Positions 57,855 to 64,000 of a stretch of DNA of 64,000 bases are shown here, piece by piece. The notes below the pieces were generated by a model. The model did not search any database and was not told the DNA's origin. It was given only the letters and a program-made list of their open reading frames with translations. How positions within the stretch are numbered: position 1 is the first letter of the stretch; each line of letters starts with the position of its first letter. A program made the position numbers and the translations under genes. The DNA comes from Hippasteria phrygiana (taxonomy: Eukaryota > Echinodermata > Asteroidea > Valvatida > Goniasteridae), in assembly GCA_037893225.1 (NCBI GenBank), contig JAZGUH010000057.1, positions 434,001 to 498,000 of the forward strand, in the 5' to 3' direction.

Positions 57855-58322
57855 CCCTGCGTGCTGCAAAGGGGCCCACACGGGGTCCACTTTTTTTTTC
57901 TTTTTCTTTTTATATGAAGCTTTCGCCCAATTCCATTGAAACTGCATGTAATCCTCAAGGGAACCTTGTAGTTTGAGATGGTATCGTCGCTTTTCATGTA
58001 GGAGTTCAGTCGCGGTCAGCCGACCCTGGGAAAGTTGGCCCTCCAACCCCCCAAAAAAAACCCATTGAGTTGTGCACAAATATATTTTTTTCCCCACCGC
58101 CTAGTTGACTTTTCCCTCACAACAATATCATCAATCATCCTACTGCTGGCCCAAAGGCACCAAAGGCTGTACTGTGGGGGTGGGGTGGGGGTGGGGAGGG
58201 GGTGGGTGGGGTGGGGGGGGGTGGGTGGTAGGGGATGTATTCTATACGCGAAATCAAAAGTGGCCCCTGTGTGGGCACCTCCGAAGCTCGGTGTGATTTT
58301 TTTGACTTTGCAGCTCGCAGGG
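57855..58322. mobile_element. piggyBac-like MITE (TTAA) inside the LINE ORF
   Basis: TTAA at 57851-57854 and 58323-58326. Ends CCCTGCGTGCTGCAAAG and CTTTGCAGCTCGCAGGG are inverted at 16 of 17 positions. A second inner inverted pair is GCCCACACGGGGTCCACTTT with AAAAGTGGCCCCTGTGTGGG. Removing 472 bp (element plus one TTAA) restores the LINE frame across the site. The interior has a G-rich run (58178-58231) and no ORF of its own. Confidence 0.92.
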
Positions 58323-58326
58323 TTAA

Positions 58327-60204
58327 GGTGTATCATCACTTAGGAACATTGGATAGTAAGCGTCTTTTCCATGAAGCCCGTAATCGTTGCAAGAGAGTTT
58401 TAGAGGACGCTAAACAGCAATATGCAAACTCTGTTGCTGGTTCCATTGCAACACAGCGGCTTGGTTCTAGAGACTTCTGGCGGATTGCTAACAGCGTACT
58501 TAACCGCAACAAGTCCTCCATTCCTCCTCTCTTTCATGGACCTGAAGTCCTTACTTCTCCTTTGGATAAGGCAAATCTTTTTGCCAACAACTTCCTTTCT
58601 AATTCCACAGTCAACGATGAGGGGCATCCACTTCCTGCATTTCCTTCCCATACAGATATTGAGGTTCCTGATCCTCTTATCACCCCCAAGAAGGTTGCCC
58701 GCATCATTCAGACCTTGGATACTTCCAAGGCTACGGGCCCTGACGGAATTCCTGTAATTGTTCTTAAAATGTGTTCACCCGAACTATCCGCTATCCTTGC
58801 CAAGCTGTACAATATGTGCTTGGCTGATTCTGTTTTTCCTTCATCTTTGAAAGTGGCGTCTGTAGTCCCTGTCTTCAAGGGATCTGGTGAGCGTTCAGAG
58901 TCTACTAATTACCGACCTGTTAGTCTGCTTCCTGTAATAAGTAAGATCTTTGAATGCTTTATTAATCAACAGCTTCTCAGTCACCTTGATGAGGACAATG
59001 ACCTTCTTACCGACTGCCAGTATGGCTTTCGCCATTCCCGCTCCACTGGTGATCTGCTGTCCCTTATCACTGATCATTTTAACAGGGCTTTGGACATTAA
59101 GAGTGAGGCTCGTGTGGTAGCTCTAGACATATCTAAGGCTTTTGACAAGGTCTGGCACAAGGGCCTTCTGCACAAGCTCCAGTCATACGGTGTTTCCGGT
59201 AGAATGCTGTCTAAAATCTCTGCTTTCCTTTCCAACCGCAAGTTAAAGGTGGTGCTTGAAGGGCAATCATCTTCTACTTGTTCTGTCAATTCCGGTGTAC
59301 CTCAGGGCTCTGTTCTCGGTCCAACCCTCTTTTTGGTTTATATTAATGATTTGCCCGATAATGTCTTGTCTCAGCTTGCCATGTATGCTGATGACTCTAC
59401 ACTCTACAGTGTTTCTTCCAATTCTTCTAGTACTTCTCGTAATGAAGTGGGTGCTTCATTCAGTAATGATCTGGAGAGTGTGTTGATTTGGGGGAACGAC
59501 TGGCTGGTATTAACCTTCAATGCAAAGAAAACAAAATTGTTGACTTTGTCTCGATCTAGAGATGATTCATTCCCTTCATTTCATATGGGTCCCTTGCTTT
59601 TGCCTGAGGTATATGACCTACATCTTCTTGGACTTGTAATCTCCCCTAAACTTAGTTGGGAGACGTATATCACAGGTATTGCCAAAAGTGCTTCCATGCG
59701 AGTTGGTTGTCTTTATCGAACTCGGAAATATCTACCTCCTGATGCTATCCTTTACCTTTATAAGACAACTATACTTCCACTTATGGAGTACTGTTCCCAC
59801 ATCTAGGCTGGTGCTTCTGCTTGTCACTTATCTTTACTAGATAGAATACAGAAGCGCATTGTAAATTTGGTTGGAGAAGAGTTGAGCTCATCTTTACAAT
59901 CACTTTCTCACCGGAGATTTGTTGCTACTCTAAGTCTGTTCTATAGTTATTTTCATGGGAAATGTTCCACCGGCTTGTCCAGCTTGGTTCCTCCAGTCAG
60001 GGTATTTGAGCGTGAAACTCGGCTCTCCGCCTGTTCCCACCAAATATACTCTGACTGTACCTAGATGTAGAACGAAAAGCTATGCCAATAGCTTTTTTCC
60101 TCGTTCTGTATCTCTGTGGAACTCTTTGCCTGGTGCATGTTTCCCTTCATCTTATGATCTCTCCTGTTTTAAGAGGAATGTTAATTCCTATCTCTTCCAT
60201 CTTT
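58327..60204 (+). pseudogene. LINE reverse transcriptase and C-terminal domain
   Basis: Frame open from the MITE to 59803. ATGPDGIPVIVLK and FKGSGERSESTNYRPVSLL are the RT entry blocks. VVALDISKAFDKVWH has the first catalytic Asp, SGVPQGSVLGPTLFLVYIND the next block, and MYADDSTLYS (59381-59410) the YADD pair. KKTKLLTLSR and LLGLVISPKLSWE follow. TAG at 59804 replaces the Trp expected in HIWAGAS. The rest (DRIQKRIVNLV ... RTKSYANSFFPRSVSLWNSL) continues after one frameshift to a stop near 60204. Confidence 0.9.
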
Positions 60205-60383
60205 GATTTCTTTTTCTTTGTAGCTCCATACCTTGAGTGGCTTTTTGGCCTTGTTTGGGGCGATCTTGCATAAAATTAAAATAGAAACAGTTTTACTAGC
60301 CAACCTCTTGATGATACAAATATGTTTATTGTGAACAGCGCAAGTCGGTAAACTGATAGAGGAAGCTGTACATTTGACCAAAG

Positions 60384-60448
60384 CATGAAGGTCACACTGC
60401 ACATGCACACACACATGCACTCTGTGCATGCAGTGTGATTTCTTCATG
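60384..60448. other. 65-nt hairpin
   Basis: CATGAAGGTCACACTGCA-CATGCAC pairs with GTGCATG-CAGTGTGATTTCTTCATG around a 15-nt CA-rich loop. It could be a precursor-type RNA hairpin or a tiny fold-back repeat. No promoter or conservation evidence. Confidence 0.35.
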
Positions 60449-62323
60449 GCCAGTATCAGGAGTGTCATTTCTCCAGATTTTTCCTGATTTCAGGATATTT
60501 GGTGAGACGTCTTCCAGATTTCTGGCAGATTATTCTGGTCCTTAAATTGTTTTTATCATTCCAAAATCACCTCTGTAACTTAAAACAGTCTTCTTTTCAT
60601 TCTAATGACCCAATTAAAAAAAAAATTGAACCTTATCTTTTGGTAGAAAATGTAGTTTTGTTGTGCATTTTTCAGAAATGCCATACAAATCGAATGCCTC
60701 CGAATGTTTTGTGGATTTTTCATTTTCTTAAAATCTCACCCATGCAGAGTATGTCATTCAATCATTCAATACGAACGTTGTCATGTTGATTTTGAATGAA
60801 AGTCATGGCAGAAACTATTGAAATCAATTCAAATGTTACTATTTTTTGCAACAATGTATCATTCACTGAGAGTACCAAACAACATAACATCCTTTATTAC
60901 GACATAAGGATAGGACAGCAGATGCGTTATTTTTTCAAGATCAAGTGTTCCTATGTTGAAAGTCCAAGTACAAACACTGGTGCGATTTAACCATTGGATT
61001 TTTACCACCATCTTGGTAAAATCTAACCCTGAACAAATGTAGTGCGAGCACAGTATAAGCCTACTACTAGTGTTAGTATACTAGCAGCAAAACAACATTA
61101 AATGAGAAGAGAGAATCTGTGCCAGAAGAGATTTTTTGCCCTTTTCACTATGTCGGGAAAGGGAAAATTATCCCTTTTAAAACTTTTTTATTAACTTTTT
61201 TTTGGCCTTGCTTGATATGTTTAGGGAAACGAAAAATATCGGCCCTCAAACAGAAAACCGCCGTTAAAGTCATACAAGTGCTTCCAGCTCGAAATTGAGA
61301 ATCTCACATGTCATGAGCCTAGAGCTGGAATTTTCAAGCTACTCATTTTTACAGTATTACAAGCTTCCTTGGGAACTAGATTGTCGAGCATCAATACCTC
61401 GGGTAGCTAAGGTCGATGTCTACATGTACCCTCAAACCATGTTTCAAGACTATTACATGTAGTCATAAAGTAGCCCACTACAGGGTAACATACATCTATC
61501 TTTCTATTCCACAAATGGCCATTTTTATTGTTCATCCATGTAAGTAGGGACCTTAAGTTTTTTTTGCTTGAAATGCATGATTGTTTTGCTCTGTGATTAT
61601 TAGTGGTAGGGAGAAATTTGAGATTTCTGGTTATCCTAATTTTATTCGAACAGAATAACGGTATATCTGATTTCACTGGAAGTTTCCATCAAGCTCATAA
61701 TCATGCCAACAAAAATTTACGAGTGAGGTGCGGCATGAAAAGCCCTCCCAATAGTTATAGTTTGCAGGATTAAGTGACCACTGGGCCTTAATAGAAAAAC
61801 TCTCCAGAGCTGTAATGTTGAAAAAAGGATGGGCAGGCTATTTATACCGAAAAGACCACTAGCGAGTGAATGCAGTTACAATCAGAGACCATGGAGCAAA
61901 TTGGAGGATGTTCCAGTTGTTTTCTTTAGCCTGTGTCACAAAAAATTGAAGGCTTAATTTTTTTAACGTTGCTTTTGAATATGCGTTTTCCAAAATCAAA
62001 ACGGAATAGTGGAATTCTGAATGTTATAAATCCGGATTTATGTTCCAACCACTAGTCATATGGAAATGCATATCCAATTACTTGTCAAGATTTATGCAGG
62101 AAAGTAGAAAACAAAAAACTTTCATTCAACTTTATGCCTTGCAAAGGCTGAATTAATTACACAAAACCATTGCTGGGGAATAAAGTACTTTTGATGTGGG
62201 TAAAAATGAGCAAAAAGGTTTATGGTATATGCTTTTCAGTAACATATCTAGCCTTGGACCGGGGAGTAAAACAAACATATGTACGTTATGAAGATGGATT
62301 GATGCTGATTGTCTGATTGGCAG
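60449..62323. other. Intron stretch, no supported feature
   Basis: AT-rich intron between the LINE and the exon at 62324. No element ends, exons or RNA genes recognised. Confidence 0.5.
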
Positions 62324-62465
62324 GTTCCGAGGAGAATTCTTCAGTCTTGTGGAGGAGGGACATGACGATTGGGCAAACGATGATCACAAAGACCTGCTAC
62401 GAGGAATGATGATGACTGCTTCGGATGTATCAGCCATCACCAAGCCATGGGATGTACAAAAGGAA
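62324..62465 (+). CDS. PDE exon 10 of window: second metal Asp region
   Basis: 142 nt: 1 nt completing the split Lys codon, then 47 codons. It begins [20 protein letters not shown] and ends [17 protein letters not shown], phase 0. The Asp in TASD-SAITKPW corresponds to the metal-binding Asp of PDE5 (TACDLSAITKPW). The acceptor is GATTGGCAG and the donor GTAAGA. The next exon should carry the E-FF-QGD-E block and the glutamine switch; neither is seen before 64000. Confidence 0.95.
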
Positions 62466-64000
62466 GTAAGACAACACTATTGTATAGCGTGTAGATGTAG
62501 CCTGGTCAAGTGAATATACCTACTGCCGAAGTCTTTAGATAGTCGAGGCTGTACCCTCAAGTGACTGTGTAGGTCAATTGGAGGAAGACTGTACAGTCAA
62601 ATGGCATTTTGAAATCTGAATTTTAAAAATAAAGCCTGTTCTTTATGGCCTGTGTTGAAGCCAAGCCATGTTCCAAATCCCGTTTCACACGAGCGCTGGA
62701 AACTAGGGCTGTTGTCGTTGGCGATTTTTCTTGTTGACATGTCAGCAAAATACAACTCCGACGTCGGATAAATAAATTAAGCATTGACTATACGTAAAAC
62801 TTTGTTTATATTACTGAAACGCAGACGTGAAGTCTGATTTCTTACCTTTCTTCTTTACTGTAATAATTGTTGAATTCCTGGTCATTTCCGACGTTCATAG
62901 TTTAAGGTAAAGTTAATGTATTATTTAAAACAACAAACATTGTTCTTCTGCAAGCCCCGATCCCGTTCTTGGCAATGTCGGGGCGTCGCAAGCGGTTTTG
63001 GCAGCCAACCGAACCGCTACAATGTGTTTGTGCAGTCAAGTGTAACATAAACAATAATCCATTTGCACAAACAGCTGCAAATGGCGTCAGGCCAAACTAA
63101 AAAGATTGATTTTTTCCGGTCCAGCGGCCGGGTGGATTTTGTTTTCCCCCTCTTGGCCGCCCACACTTGGTATACATTTTTTTCCCATCTTGTCCCATGT
63201 GTTATTTAAATATTATGTCTGGTAAAGAAAGGTAATGCTACATCGCGGAAATCAAAACCAACCCGGCAGCTTTTTGAGAACTGACTCGATGCGCCACGCA
63301 CACGGGAGACTTGAGGGGATATAGTGTACTCACCTATATTGTACATGTATGTAAGTATGTACTGCAGTGCATGTGGCACCGTGCCATACGTACAATGTAT
63401 GGACCGAAAAAATACCGATCGTCAACGACCCTGGCAATCATGCATGCCTCGCACCAGCACTGTACATCACATTCAAGTATGCACAGCGAACATGTGCTTT
63501 GCAGTTGGTACCCTGCAGGGACAGTGATTGACGTCATGTGCCAGCCCCGGTCACCAGCGACTTTAACACTGCATGCGCAACAACAGCGCTGGGTGCTGGA
63601 AAGCAAGCCCACTGTCATGACTGTGTATGTTGCGCGCTGTACGAACAACTGTCGACAGCAGCCGCCACATTACCTCTCTCATGGGACATATCCATGCGGA
63701 GACTACTGCGGTCGCGCCTGCTTACATCATGCTTGTACCAGTTTTACGTACATGTACGTTCGCGCATCGCGTGGAGTGGAAAGATGGTGGACGGTGTCGT
63801 CAACTTGAGCAGCCAATGCAAATTTAGATTTTTATACATCAGTGTTATTTTTATTCTTGTGCCAACACTAAAAGTTCACAACACAGTTTACAGAGTAAAC
63901 GGCTTCGCTGGTAGAGACAATCACAAAGTGTCAACTTACAATCGGACCAGACGCCAGCAAGAATTAAGGTGGCCCCGAACCATGAATGAGATGTTCCGAA
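62466..64000. other. Intron start; a TTAA-MITE relative at about 62985-63130
   Basis: GTCGGGGCGTCGCAAGCGG and TTGGCAGCCAACCGAACCGC at 62979-63022, with GTGCAGTCAAGTGTAACATA, AATAATCCA and AAATGGCGTC, resemble the interior of the 169-171 bp TTAA MITEs, but the ends are not visible. The long + frame at 63311-63808 is Cys/His-rich with no motif and is not called. Sequence ends inside the intron. Confidence 0.45.

Larger units (their letters stand above)
57000..60285 (+). mobile_element. CR1/L2/Jockey-like LINE, 5'-truncated, near-intact RT
   Basis: Apurinic-type endonuclease, then RT, then the usual C-terminal domain, in order. It is interrupted by a TTAA MITE (57855-58322), one 1-nt deletion near 57787, one in-frame TAG at 59804 and a frameshift near 60055. 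The endonuclease N terminus is missing. The tail ends with GCATAAAATTAAAATAG near 60285, resembling the GCATAAAATTAAAC of the L2-like fragment at 3880. The few lesions suggest a moderately recent copy. Confidence 0.88.
6615..62465 (+). other. Partial gene: PDE5/6/11-family cyclic nucleotide phosphodiesterase (10 internal exons)
   Basis: Ten exons with AG/GT borders join in one frame: 48+144+93+51+147+108+110+88+101+142 = 1032 nt, 344 codons. Intron phases agree at every junction (phase 0, except phase 2 after the seventh and ninth exons). The order is the end of GAF-B, a linker, then the HDc catalytic domain. Family knowledge: PDE5, PDE6 and PDE11 have tandem GAF domains followed by a metal-dependent HD domain that hydrolyses cGMP and, in PDE11, also cAMP. 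Some blocks read like PDE11 ([26 protein letters not shown]). Others read like PDE5 ([25 protein letters not shown]). The subtype is left open. Introns run from 1.0 to 11.2 kb and hold nearly all the mobile elements described here. The start codon, GAF-A, the glutamine-switch region and the stop codon are outside the window. Confidence 0.95.

Noticed and set aside
63311..63808. 165-codon open frame on the + strand
   Set aside because: Cys/His/Tyr-rich composition produced by TACATGTA-type DNA, no motif, no splice context, and open frames on the opposite strand over the same DNA.

Overview
The window is animal genomic DNA. It contains part of one spliced host gene with GT-AG introns, and its introns are packed with transposable elements. 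The AT-leaning base composition, the frequent palindrome TACATGTA, and the element mix (Penelope-like, YR/DIRS-like, CR1/L2-like LINEs, many hAT families, piggyBac-like and CACTA-like DNA transposons) suggest a marine invertebrate. An ambulacrarian or other invertebrate deuterostome is plausible, but the species cannot be fixed from the sequence.

Host gene. Ten internal exons on the + strand (6615-6662, 13342-13485, 14508-14600, 23092-23142, 27088-27234, 38473-38580, 42774-42883, 53949-54036, 56807-56907, 62324-62465) join in one open frame of 344 codons. They encode the end of a GAF domain and most of the HD-type catalytic domain of a class I cyclic-nucleotide phosphodiesterase of the PDE5/PDE6/PDE11 group. 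The exons hold the NK-F-DE GAF signature, the YHNWRH motif, the HDLDHRGTTN metal-binding signature, the MEHHHF motif and the downstream metal Asp in [12 protein letters not shown]. The 5' exons (N terminus, GAF-A, start of GAF-B) and the 3' exons (glutamine-switch region, C terminus) lie outside the window. No other host gene could be established.

Mobile-element layout. 1-4.9 kb: a Tc1/mariner relic carrying a MITE and a hAT element, then an L2-like LINE fragment. 6.7-14.1 kb: several MITEs and a hAT (10323-11393). 15-22.7 kb: a YR (DIRS-type) retrotransposon pol region on the - strand, lying between two 1-kb inverted repeats. 23.5-28.6 kb: a hAT nested inside another element, then a further hAT. 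29.5-36.6 kb: a candidate element, a MITE, two hATs splitting an RNase H-like repeat region, and a long-TIR element nested in the larger hAT. 37-43 kb: TTAA-type MITEs and a LINE 3' end. 44.4-52.9 kb: one Penelope-like element broken into five coding pieces by a 4.6-kb CACTA element, a hAT and at least two other insertions. 53.6-60.3 kb: a MITE, a repeat-dense region, a palindromic repeat containing two tRNA-like sequences, and a CR1/L2/Jockey-like LINE with a piggyBac-like MITE in its ORF.

The clearest pattern is the set of seven elements with TSDs of 8 bp (two of the seven with one mismatch). Each has hAT-like ends and subterminal DNA built from a short motif, usually a palindrome, that differs between families. 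The nested insertions also give a readable order of transposition events.
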